Below, in pieces: positions 26,757 through 35,654 of a stretch of DNA of 64,000 nucleotides. Origin of the DNA: Cryomorpha sp963748925. Its GTDB lineage: Bacteria > Bacteroidota > Bacteroidia > Flavobacteriales_D > Cryomorphaceae. The notes beneath the pieces were generated by a model that was not told the DNA's origin, did not search any database, and saw only the letters and a list, made by a program, of their open reading frames with translations. The position numbers were made by a program, and so were the translations under genes. Position 1 is the first letter of the stretch. Each line of letters starts with the position of its first letter. The DNA lies in assembly GCA_963748925.1 (NCBI GenBank), contig CAVVKG010000007.1, forward strand, positions 186,001 through 250,000. The letters run 5' to 3'.

Positions 26757-28309
26757 TATTTTGAAAGTAAGATTTGTTCCTCCACTTCTGAAGTTCCTTT
26801 AACTTCAGCTCCGAAAAAAACCGTTTTTTCTAATGTCTTGTATCCCTCAGCTTCAACCATTACGGTATATTTTTTATTGGTGTTTAATGCCAATACAAAA
26901 GTTCCAACCTGGGGATCTGTCTGGTAAAAACCTTCTACATTTCCGTTTTCCTCATTGAGTAAAGTGATCGTTGCATTTTGCGGAATCTGGTCGCCAATTG
27001 TGGTAAGCTCTCCTTTATAGATGATATTATTTGCATCGTCAAAAACGATTTGATAAACATCCTGCAGGCCATACCCACCAATTCGTTCAGAAGAAAAATA
27101 AGCCATTTTTCCTGTTGGATCGATCGTAAAAAACACGTCATCTCCCGGCGTATTAATCGGATAACCTAAATTGATTGGCTTAGCGAATGAATCTCCTTCT
27201 CTTGTAGCGCAGAAAATATCAAAGCCGCCCATGTTCTCATGTCCCTGAGAAGCAAAATAAAGAGATCCTTCGAGCGAAATAAAGGGTCCGTCATCATTAT
27301 ACGGGGTGTTAATTTCTTCCCCCAGATTCTGAGCTTTACTCCAGGTTCCATCGGGTAGCCTGGCCACTTTGTAAATATCTTTTCCACCAAAACCATCCGG
27401 CCTGTCGCTGGAAAAATAGATTATAGATCCATCGCGATTTCCAAAGCAAGCGCTGGCTTCCTGATATTTCGAATTGATCTCAGAGTTAAGCTTTTCCGGT
27501 TCTGACCATGAGTATCCTTCCTTTTGGGAAATAAATAGGTCACCAGAAAATCCATCTTTGCTGGTTCGGTAAAAAATCAGTGATTTTCCGTCAGGAGAGC
27601 ATGCCACCGCCGCATCGTTTGTCCGAGTGTTTAAAGGTTCTTGAACTGCCTCCGTTGCGAGCGGATCGCTATTGAGGTTAACGAGGTAAATGTTCTCATC
27701 ATATTGCTCTGAATAGTCTTTTTCACTTTCACTATCAAATCGTCTTCGGGAAGTAAAATAAAGCTTTTCGCCTTGATTATCCCATACGGGAGCGTAATCG
27801 TGAACAGTAGAGTTTACTGCGTCTCCCAGATTTTTAATGGTAACTGAAAGTGGTTTTTGAACCATTTTGATGGCTCTGTTCACAGATTTTTTCAAATGAT
27901 CAATCTCGGTAACAGATTTCATCCTATTTGGCCGTTGTTCGTAATCTTCTATCAGTGCTATGGCATCAAAAAACTTGTACTCAGAGACCCGCACTTGAGA
28001 CAGGTAAAACAATGCTTCCGTATTCTTCATATCTACTGCGAGTTCCAGATACTTTTCAGCTTCATTTCGAAGTGGTGGTATGTTGTAGTAGCAAATACCG
28101 AGACGCCCCGTTATTTCTCCATCATCGGGTGCTGCATCGTGTAACTCGCTATAAAGCTCAGAAGCATAGTAATAGTCACCCTGCAGGAAATATATTTCTG
28201 CCTCGTACATCAAATTCTTTTGATAGCGACTAAGCTTGCTTTGTGCATTTAGGCTTGCCGAAAGACACAAAAGCGATGCTGTAGTAAAAACAAATATCTT
28301 CTTCATCAT
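26756..28309 (-). CDS. TPR / PD40 beta-propeller protein of a T9SS adhesin operon
   Basis: A 517-residue periplasmic protein. Signal peptide (FTTASLLCLSASLNAQS); TPR-like helices about residues 30-130 (YFLQGDYYYASELYSEL, GRLGICYYNI); PD40/WD40-like propeller blades from about 165 (YAPVWDNQGEKLYFTSRR, AAVACSPDGKSLIFYR, IIYFSSDRPDGFGGKDIY, MAYFSSERIGGYGLQDVY); then a CarboxypepD_reg-like domain (YKGELTTIGDQIPQNATITL). It resembles PorE/SprE-neighbour proteins but lacks the usual C-terminal OmpA domain, ending at EEQILLSK. It lies 2 bp after the PKD gene and overlaps PorP/SprF by 1 bp, so it probably bridges adhesin export and the wall or secretion apparatus. Confidence 0.87.
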   Translation of the reverse strand: MMKKIFVFTTASLLCLSASLNAQSKLSRYQKNLMYEAEIYFLQGDYYYASELYSELHDAAPDDGEITGRLGICYYNIPPLRNEAEKYLELAVDMKNTEALFYLSQVRVSEYKFFDAIALIEDYEQRPNRMKSVTEIDHLKKSVNRAIKMVQKPLSVTIKNLGDAVNSTVHDYAPVWDNQGEKLYFTSRRRFDSESEKDYSEQYDENIYLVNLNSDPLATEAVQEPLNTRTNDAAVACSPDGKSLIFYRTSKDGFSGDLFISQKEGYSWSEPEKLNSEINSKYQEASACFGNRDGSIIYFSSDRPDGFGGKDIYKVARLPDGTWSKAQNLGEEINTPYNDDGPFISLEGSLYFASQGHENMGGFDIFCATREGDSFAKPINLGYPINTPGDDVFFTIDPTGKMAYFSSERIGGYGLQDVYQIVFDDANNIIYKGELTTIGDQIPQNATITLLNEENGNVEGFYQTDPQVGTFVLALNTNKKYTVMVEAEGYKTLEKTVFFGAEVKGTSEVEEQILLSK

Positions 28310-28311
28310 AA

Positions 28312-31300
28312 TTATCTTATAAGGGTTACATCTCCCATTTCTGTCAGGTCACCACCATCCTGGAAGGTTACTTTTACTCGCCATACATATACATCCTGTT
28401 GGCATAACTTTCCACGGTAGTATCCATCCCATCCCTGGCGTACATCTTTAGATTCGAAAAGGAGTTCTCCCCATCTATTAAAAATCTGCATCTCAAACTC
28501 TTCTACCCCTTTATACAAGGGAAAGAAAATATCGTTGTTAAACATATCGTCGACTGTCCAATGCCCCCCATTTGAACCATTTGGATTTGGTGTAAAGGCA
28601 TTTGGAAAAGCAATTCTCGTATCCACATTTCCAAGCACAGCCTGATCCACAATAAAAGTATCCGGACAATTAAATTCATTATTCGCGATTAGCGTAACCG
28701 GGTGCCATCCTGTTGACTCATAAAAGTGGTAAGGTGAAAAGGCATCCGAATCCCCTCCATCTCCAAAATCCCATTCGTAAATAGAAGCATTCGTTGATGT
28801 ATTCAGGAAGAATACCTGATCGGGAATGGTAATTACCGGAGGATTAACAGTAAAATAGGCCTCGGCTCGTGGATGCACCACGGCCACACCGGTTTTAATT
28901 TCAATATCAATATCGCCACCAGGCCCTGTAGCAGTAAGCATTACATTATAAGTACCTGCCTGGTAATATGTGTGAGTTGGGTTTACCTGATTGCTTATTG
29001 TACCATCTCCAAAATCCCACAAGTATTCTACGCCATAGGTAGATGTATTCGTAAATGAAACTACCAGAGGCATACAACCCGTTCCTTCACCTTCAAAATC
29101 GGCGATGGGCAGAGGTGGTTCAATAGTTATGTCCTGAGAAGCAGTGTCATTACACACTTGGTTTCCAACGATTAGATTGATAGTATACTCGCCCCACGTT
29201 TCGTAGGTATGCGAATTAGGTGTGTCAGGATCACCAGACTCCTCAACAATTCCATCGCCCCACTGCCAAATAAATTCGGCAGTGCTGTTTGCTGCACTTA
29301 AATTGGCAACATCTATAGTTGCTGAAGGAAAAGTTTGAACAGTAGGTGCCGCTACAAATGCAGCCTGAGGTTGACCCACCACCGGAATATCGAACACCAG
29401 CGTATCACCACATCCCCAAAGGGAAGAAGCAATGAACCGAACAGTGTAAACAGAGTCTTCGGCATTTGCATTAGAATAGAAATGTGTAGGACTCTCTTCT
29501 TCAGAATAGGTGTCATCTCCAAACTCCCAATAATAGGTGAAAGCACCAATTGTATTATTTTCAAATACCGCTGTATATGGTGAGCAACCACCCGGAGGAG
29601 GAGTTACGTCTGCAATAATCTCAGGGATCACATCTACATCTATTGTAGTAGCCGCGGAACAACCATAATCGCTTGTACCGGTGAGAACTACTGAGTAGGT
29701 AGCCAAGTCAGTACCCGTATTCACATAGGTATGCGTATGTAAGGGATCTCCATTGGTCGAAGTGTTTCCATCACCATAAACCCAGCTAAATGCGCTTGCT
29801 CCTTCAGAATAATTACCAAAAGTAAACTCTGCCGGAAAGCAACCTTCTATTCCTGCAACTGCAAAGCTGATATCAGGATTGGGATGCACCTTTACTGCCA
29901 GTGATGCGGTATCAGTACAACCAAACCCACTTTGTGCAATCATATTTACAGTGTAGTCTTTGATTGTATCGCCCAGGTTCACAAAATTATGTGAAGGGTT
30001 GGGGTTATATGCTTCGCCTCCATCTCCAAAATTCCAAAAATAGGTCGCCGCACCAAAAGATTGATTTACAAAATTGGTTGCCAGCGGAGAACATCCTTCG
30101 AGTGGACTTCCCGAAAAGCCGGCAATTACATCTGGATAAACCGTGATTTCAAAAGTGGCAGTATCGCTACAACCATAATCAGAAGCGGCGATCATGATCA
30201 CGTCAAAATCCTGAGGAGCTGTAGAAGTAGAAACAAATTGATGCGTATGTACTACCGCAGCAGTATCAGAAACTGATCCATCGCCATAATTCCAAGAATA
30301 AAAATCGGACGTAGAGCTATTGTTCTGGAATACCACATCAAGCGGACTACAACCGGTTGTGCGATCAGGTAAAATGCTTGCATTGGGTTTCGGAAATACC
30401 ACTATCTGACTTCTTGCTGTATCTTCACAACCATAAATGGAGGTAGCAATAAGACGAATGTCAAAGGTATCCGGCACAGCCGTATTATTTTGATATCCAC
30501 CCATAGGTTCGTCAGCTACGCTTACGACTCCATTTCCAAGATTCCACTGATAAATATTTCCATTGAGACTGTTGTTCTCAAATACGAAGGAAATAGGCGA
30601 ACAGGCCTCGAGTGGGTGAGAAAAACTTGCTTCTACATTTGGGTAAACCTCAACATCGCGGGTAAACGTTCTGCTACAACCAAATTCTGAAAATGCTGTA
30701 AGCGTAATGGTATGCGTAACAACAGCATTTGTGTTATTCACAAAAGTATGTCCATGTGTTACCGCCAAGGTATCTGAAGTAGTGCCGTCTCCGTAATTCC
30801 AAACGACCGAATCGCCGAGAATAGTTTGATTCTCGATAGAGACCGAGAGCGGACTACAACCGGCTGTAATATCTACTGAAAACTGTGTGATAGGATTTGG
30901 ATGCACCACAATATCGGCAGTAGCCGTATCATTACAACCAAAGGCCGATGTAGCGACCAACTGGGCTGTGTAAGTGCGATCGAGAAGGGTATTATTCGCA
31001 TAAGCATGCGATGGATTTGGTGCAATGGAAATTGTTCCATCACCAAAGGTCCAGTAATAAGACACTCCGCCACTAACCACCGGAAACTGCACGTTAAAAG
31101 GTGCACAGCCCGAATCTACATCGAGGGTAAAATCGAAATCTGGCTGGGGGTATACAGATACGGTAGCAGTACTTGTATCGCTACAGCCAAATGGCGTATT
31201 CGCTATCAGCGTTACGGTATAATTTGCAAGCGTATTTCCCGTATTTTCAAACTGATGTGAAGGATTGGGATCTGTAGTTGTTGGGGAGCCATCACCAAAA

Positions 31301-33363
31301 TTCCATACATAATCTGAAGCATTCAGAGAATTATTCTGGAAGTTGGCCGGTCCCGCATCACAAGAAGGAGCATAAAACGTTTGAAATTGGGACACCGCAT
31401 TCGGATGAACAGTAATATTTGACTCTATGGTATCGGTACATCCAAAAGCATTTCGAGCTATAAGTTTTACTGTATACACCGAATCAGCATTTCCGAAATT
31501 ATTGAAAACGTGAGTAGGATTGGTAGTTCCACCTCCACCACCGTCACCAAAAACCCAGGTATAGATGCTGGCACCGCTACTGGTATTTGAAAAATCTACA
31601 GAAAGAGGTGCACACCCCGAAGCTAAACTTGGTGTAAAACCGGCGACAGGGGCATCCTGAACATTCACAACCATGGATTGTACATCGGTACAATTGGCTG
31701 TTTCAACGGTGAGTGAAACGGTATACGTTCCTGCACTGGCATAAGTATGTGTGGCATTGGTATCGGCACTGTTAAATCCATCACCAAAATTCCATAGCCA
31801 AGAGATAATTGGATCACCTCCTGCAGAGCTAGACATATTGACAAAGCTTCCTTCGGAGCCAATACATAGATCGGTTACCAAAAAGGCTGCAACCGGACTC
31901 TCGTGTACCGTAACGATTTGGGTATCCGTATTCCGGCAAAGATTTGGAGCCTCTACGGTTAAAGTAACGTTGTAACTACCTGGAGAATTATAAGTTTGTG
32001 TAGGAGGATTTTGTACAGTACTAGTATTTCCATTTCCAAAATCCCACTCCCAACCGGAAATAACTCCGGAAGAGTTATCTGTAAAAGTAGAGGTAAGTAC
32101 ATCACAGGCTTCCGGATTATCTACGAGAATTTCAGCTTCGGGAGCAGGCAGTACAGTTATAGGAACATATGCAGTATCGGCACAGCCTCCCGCAAGGCCA
32201 CCAACGGCGGCGACTAGCCGCACATCATACGTCCCTGCATTTGCAAAAACATGATCTAACGTATTTGCACCGGAGTAAACCGGTGGTGATCCGTCATCAA
32301 AATTCCATTCGAAGTCGGTAGCCGATGCTGATGAGCTGTTTGTAAACGTAATTGTTTCCCCTTCACAAATTGTTGCTGCATCTGCGGAAGCGGCAGCTGT
32401 GGGTGGTGGTACAATTTGAATCGTTATTGTAGCCACATCTATACCACAAAGGTTACTATCCAGTAGAGTGGTTGTATAAGAACCTATTCCCGGATACTCT
32501 AAAGTATGCGGAAAAGTAGGCGGCCAAGCTCTCCAATCGATTATCGAGTCATATCCCAGACCCCAGTAATCACCAAAATTCCAATATTCATAACGTTGGT
32601 AAATGTTACCCTGAAAAAGACAATTCCTCTCTGTTGTATTGGTATAGGTAACCTCATTATCCGGGAAACACAAAATAGTTTCTGAAGCAGTTATTCCCGC
32701 GTCATCAATATCCCATATTCTAATAGGGTTAAAGGTGGCATTACTCGGACCACCCTGCACTGTATTACAATAGTTCTCAGCAGTAAGTGTTACAACCGTT
32801 TCACAATCTACTGTTCCTTGTTGATAGGTGTGGGTAATGGTTTGACCCAGATTGGTATAATCATATGTTTCTGTGGGCGAGCCATCACCAAAATTCCAGA
32901 TAAAGGTTGTAGTTGTTGAGGTATTTGTACTTGAGTTGATAAACTCCATATCTTGGGGAGCACAGGCTTGTGTGAGTCCACCAACCGGAATTTGGATAGA
33001 AGCATTTGTTGCTTCTTCCATTACTACGACACCACTTACGGTACATCCCGTAGCTGTTTCGATAAAGGTAACGTTGTATAAATCTACGGTAGCTCCATAT
33101 ACATGGATGATGGCAGCTGGCGGTACCAAACTCGCACCGCTTTGAATGGGCGATCCATCGCCCCAGTCAATACTCCACGCCCCAATGTTGTTGGGAGACT
33201 GAATACTGAGTGTGAAGTCGTTACCATTACAACTGTACCAATAGGGTGTGTTGGATGGGTTTCCATCAAAATCGTATAACTCACACTGCGCAAATGAATT
33301 GGAGTGCACACAAAATGCGGCTAGAAAAAGCGCTATTCCAATTTTAGTCATTTTCCTCATCAT
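28312..33363 (-). CDS. Giant PKD-repeat surface protein with T9SS type B sorting domain
   Basis: A 1683-residue secreted adhesin-like protein. Signal peptide MTKIGIALFLAAFCVHSNSF. I count about 18 PKD domains by their core (WNFGDGSPT, WDFGNGNTS, WVFGDGGGG, WNYGDGTTS, WEFGDDTYS, WDFGDGTIS and variants), spaced roughly 85-95 residues and usually preceded by a GCSPL-type strand. The C-terminus is the gliding-motility-associated/CHU_C type B signal: IAFPNAFTPNPNGSNGG, then FEMQIFNRWGELLFES, WDGYYRGKLCQQDVYVWRV and GDVTLIR. It should be exported by T9SS and held on the cell surface. It leads the operon with the PD40 and PorP/SprF genes. An alternative start is the second Met (MRKMTK). Confidence 0.93.
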   Translation of the reverse strand: MMRKMTKIGIALFLAAFCVHSNSFAQCELYDFDGNPSNTPYWYSCNGNDFTLSIQSPNNIGAWSIDWGDGSPIQSGASLVPPAAIIHVYGATVDLYNVTFIETATGCTVSGVVVMEEATNASIQIPVGGLTQACAPQDMEFINSSTNTSTTTTFIWNFGDGSPTETYDYTNLGQTITHTYQQGTVDCETVVTLTAENYCNTVQGGPSNATFNPIRIWDIDDAGITASETILCFPDNEVTYTNTTERNCLFQGNIYQRYEYWNFGDYWGLGYDSIIDWRAWPPTFPHTLEYPGIGSYTTTLLDSNLCGIDVATITIQIVPPPTAAASADAATICEGETITFTNSSSASATDFEWNFDDGSPPVYSGANTLDHVFANAGTYDVRLVAAVGGLAGGCADTAYVPITVLPAPEAEILVDNPEACDVLTSTFTDNSSGVISGWEWDFGNGNTSTVQNPPTQTYNSPGSYNVTLTVEAPNLCRNTDTQIVTVHESPVAAFLVTDLCIGSEGSFVNMSSSAGGDPIISWLWNFGDGFNSADTNATHTYASAGTYTVSLTVETANCTDVQSMVVNVQDAPVAGFTPSLASGCAPLSVDFSNTSSGASIYTWVFGDGGGGGTTNPTHVFNNFGNADSVYTVKLIARNAFGCTDTIESNITVHPNAVSQFQTFYAPSCDAGPANFQNNSLNASDYVWNFGDGSPTTTDPNPSHQFENTGNTLANYTVTLIANTPFGCSDTSTATVSVYPQPDFDFTLDVDSGCAPFNVQFPVVSGGVSYYWTFGDGTISIAPNPSHAYANNTLLDRTYTAQLVATSAFGCNDTATADIVVHPNPITQFSVDITAGCSPLSVSIENQTILGDSVVWNYGDGTTSDTLAVTHGHTFVNNTNAVVTHTITLTAFSEFGCSRTFTRDVEVYPNVEASFSHPLEACSPISFVFENNSLNGNIYQWNLGNGVVSVADEPMGGYQNNTAVPDTFDIRLIATSIYGCEDTARSQIVVFPKPNASILPDRTTGCSPLDVVFQNNSSTSDFYSWNYGDGSVSDTAAVVHTHQFVSTSTAPQDFDVIMIAASDYGCSDTATFEITVYPDVIAGFSGSPLEGCSPLATNFVNQSFGAATYFWNFGDGGEAYNPNPSHNFVNLGDTIKDYTVNMIAQSGFGCTDTASLAVKVHPNPDISFAVAGIEGCFPAEFTFGNYSEGASAFSWVYGDGNTSTNGDPLHTHTYVNTGTDLATYSVVLTGTSDYGCSAATTIDVDVIPEIIADVTPPPGGCSPYTAVFENNTIGAFTYYWEFGDDTYSEEESPTHFYSNANAEDSVYTVRFIASSLWGCGDTLVFDIPVVGQPQAAFVAAPTVQTFPSATIDVANLSAANSTAEFIWQWGDGIVEESGDPDTPNSHTYETWGEYTINLIVGNQVCNDTASQDITIEPPLPIADFEGEGTGCMPLVVSFTNTSTYGVEYLWDFGDGTISNQVNPTHTYYQAGTYNVMLTATGPGGDIDIEIKTGVAVVHPRAEAYFTVNPPVITIPDQVFFLNTSTNASIYEWDFGDGGDSDAFSPYHFYESTGWHPVTLIANNEFNCPDTFIVDQAVLGNVDTRIAFPNAFTPNPNGSNGGHWTVDDMFNNDIFFPLYKGVEEFEMQIFNRWGELLFESKDVRQGWDGYYRGKLCQQDVYVWRVKVTFQDGGDLTEMGDVTLIR

Positions 33364-33618
33364 AGGCGTGTATACGGAGATGTTCCGGAAAGGTTTTTGA
33401 CCTCAGAATATATTTGTCGGGTCCGGCGACCTCCCAATACCTGATCATTTGGAATTCTTTCAAGGGAAAGAATATTCACTTAAGAATTGAAGTTCCCTGA
33501 CTAGAAATGATAATTTCTAGATTTAGATTGAGCATTCCATCAGAACGCCCTACAATACTAATCCTTATTTCACGGTAATCCGTTTAGATTACGGTGCATT
33601 TGAGATGTGAGGCAAGGC

Positions 33619-34761
33619 CTATTGAGGATCCTGAAAATCAGGATTTTCAACAAACTCATCGTCTGTAAGGGTTTCAAGAAAATTGACCAGATCGTCAATA
33701 TCCTGCTCTGATAGACCCAGGCCTTCATTGGGAAACTTCATAAGCGGATCAAGGGTAGCAGAAAGGTGTCCGCCTGTATTGTAATGCTCAACAACGTCGC
33801 GCAAGGTGGCAAATCTACCATCGTGCATATAAGGTGCGGTGAGAGCAATATTTCGAAGGGTAGGTGTTTTGAATAAACCACGATCGAAGGGCTGACCTGT
33901 TACCCCTGCCCTACCGATGTCCTGAAATAAGCTATCAAGTCCATTGTTGTGAAACTGATGATCAGTAAACTGCACCAAAGCCCCGCCATGACAATGGAAA
34001 CAATCACCTCCATTTTGACCTCCGGGATAAATGTCGGGATCTCCCCCTTCAGCGAGAAATAGTTCTAGGCCGCGGATTTCAGATTCTGTCAATTGATCGC
34101 CACCAATGTAATAGGCTCTGTCAAATTTTGAATTGGCTGAAACCATCGTACGTATAAACTGTGCTATGGCATAAGTAGCCCGCACAGAATCAACGCATTC
34201 ACTACCAAAAGCAGCCTCAAACATCCCGTTATAATCGTCGTTTTCGGCTATGCGGTTTATGGCTGTTACCCAGTCCATATCCATTTCAATAGGATTGTGA
34301 ATGGGGTCTAAAATTTGTTGTTCCAACGTATTATCTCGTCCATCCCAAAAGAAAGAATTGTTCCATGCTAAATTAATGATAGCCATAGAATTTCGGGAAC
34401 TCAAGTCGCCATATAATCCCACACTCGAAGCCACATTATCAGCAAAAGCATATTCAGGCGCGTGGCAGGAACCGCAGCTCACAGTATTATTTCGAGAGAG
34501 ATTCACATCCCAAAACAACCTTCTTCCCAGTGCTATTCCTTCCTCTGTGAGAGGATTGTAGTCGGGAAGTATAGGCTCTGGAAAAAAAATAGGAACAGCC
34601 AGTTCGTAAGGAGTTCCCGATCCCGGTACAGGCGCGCAAAGTGGTGTTGCTGCAGGTTTCGTTTCACTTTCAGGTTCATCATCTTTTACGCAGGAAACCC
34701 AGAGCAGAACGAGCCCAAGAAGCACTATAAAACGAAAGGAATATTTAGTTAGAGTGGGCAC
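33619..34761 (-). CDS. Di-haem cytochrome c peroxidase / MauG-MbnH-like lipoprotein
   Basis: A 380-residue di-haem c enzyme with a lipoprotein signal (lipobox WVSC, Cys24). Haem-binding motifs are CGSCH (96-100) and CFHCH (254-258). Family blocks include EEGIALGRRLFWDVNLSRNN, NSFFWDGRDNTLEQQILDPI, MHDGRFATLRDVVEHY and LVNFLETLTDDEF. CCP/MauG enzymes use peroxide at these haems. Here the gene lies 14 bp downstream of an MbnP-like gene, the known MbnP-MbnH pairing, in which MbnH oxidises a tryptophan of MbnP to kynurenine to build a copper site. A plain peroxidase role is the alternative. Confidence 0.9.
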   Translation of the reverse strand: MPTLTKYSFRFIVLLGLVLLWVSCVKDDEPESETKPAATPLCAPVPGSGTPYELAVPIFFPEPILPDYNPLTEEGIALGRRLFWDVNLSRNNTVSCGSCHAPEYAFADNVASSVGLYGDLSSRNSMAIINLAWNNSFFWDGRDNTLEQQILDPIHNPIEMDMDWVTAINRIAENDDYNGMFEAAFGSECVDSVRATYAIAQFIRTMVSANSKFDRAYYIGGDQLTESEIRGLELFLAEGGDPDIYPGGQNGGDCFHCHGGALVQFTDHQFHNNGLDSLFQDIGRAGVTGQPFDRGLFKTPTLRNIALTAPYMHDGRFATLRDVVEHYNTGGHLSATLDPLMKFPNEGLGLSEQDIDDLVNFLETLTDDEFVENPDFQDPQ

Positions 34762-34775
34762 TAGTTAATCTTGTT

Positions 34776-35549
34776 TCAGTCAATTATTTCAAAGGCTGCA
34801 ATGCTGTTCTCAGCAATTTTTATCCCAAGCGGCAAAACACTGAGATTACCATGAAACTGCCGTTCATATTTCAGATCAATATGTGAAGATCCATTTTCAA
34901 AAAAAGTGTTCAGGTTAATTGCAAAGGGAACCAAAGCTACGTCATTTGAAGAAACATCAAAGGAGTGATTAAAAACCGGAACACTTCTGAAAAGAGTATC
35001 AAGTCCGGAATGAAGACCGTAAGAGAGCGGCAATATTTCACTTTCATTTGGCACCGTATCACAAAAACCATCGATTGAGAAGAAACGGTATCCACCTTGC
35101 CATCCCCAGTACATTCCATTCGATTCGCTGAGAGGGTGCTCTCCGTCGAAGACCGAGATTGAAAAATCAGGATTCTCCGGGCTGTTTAATTCCGCCGGCA
35201 CGCCAAGATCAAAGGCAATCTGGGTGTAATTTCCATAGGGTATATTATAGGAAAGTGTACTATGCATATTCCTAAAGTCCACAATTTCAATGTCGCTTAG
35301 CGAAACCACTGTAGAATCTTCTGCAATAAGTCTAAGATTTGAAAGATAAAATTTTAAGTTTGAGATATAAAGCGGGTACCCATCACCATTCGTAAAATGC
35401 TGTGATATTTGGATTTCATTCCCATCAAAATAAGGTGCAAAAGTAAATGATATCTGTGCCGGCCCTTCAACTACAGCCTCATCATCTTTTTCGCATCCAG
35501 ACAGAAGGAGTATTGAAAAAATGACTAGTAATTGTACAATGCGGTTCAT
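34776..35549 (-). CDS. MbnP-family copper-binding lipoprotein
   Basis: A 257-residue lipoprotein (lipobox LLSGC, Cys19) of the MbnP-like family. Recognisable blocks are GYPLYISNLKFYLSNLRLI, IVDFRNMHSTL, YTQIAFDLGVPAELNSPEN and the tryptophan-rich NGMYWGWQGGYRFFSIDG with Trp148 and Trp150, the region expected to hold the modified residue. In characterised members copper binding depends on kynurenine formed from a tryptophan by the partner di-haem enzyme, which is encoded next (14 bp gap). It is likely a periplasmic or cell-surface copper protein. The exact modified residue here is inference. Confidence 0.87.
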   Translation of the reverse strand: MNRIVQLLVIFSILLLSGCEKDDEAVVEGPAQISFTFAPYFDGNEIQISQHFTNGDGYPLYISNLKFYLSNLRLIAEDSTVVSLSDIEIVDFRNMHSTLSYNIPYGNYTQIAFDLGVPAELNSPENPDFSISVFDGEHPLSESNGMYWGWQGGYRFFSIDGFCDTVPNESEILPLSYGLHSGLDTLFRSVPVFNHSFDVSSNDVALVPFAINLNTFFENGSSHIDLKYERQFHGNLSVLPLGIKIAENSIAAFEIID

Positions 35550-35654
35550 GGGGGAATCAAATTTCGTTATAATCTACATCTAAAATACAATTCAACCCAA
35601 GTTTTCCCCAGTAAATTTTCATTATTATAGTAAGTTTAACGGCAGTATTGAGCT

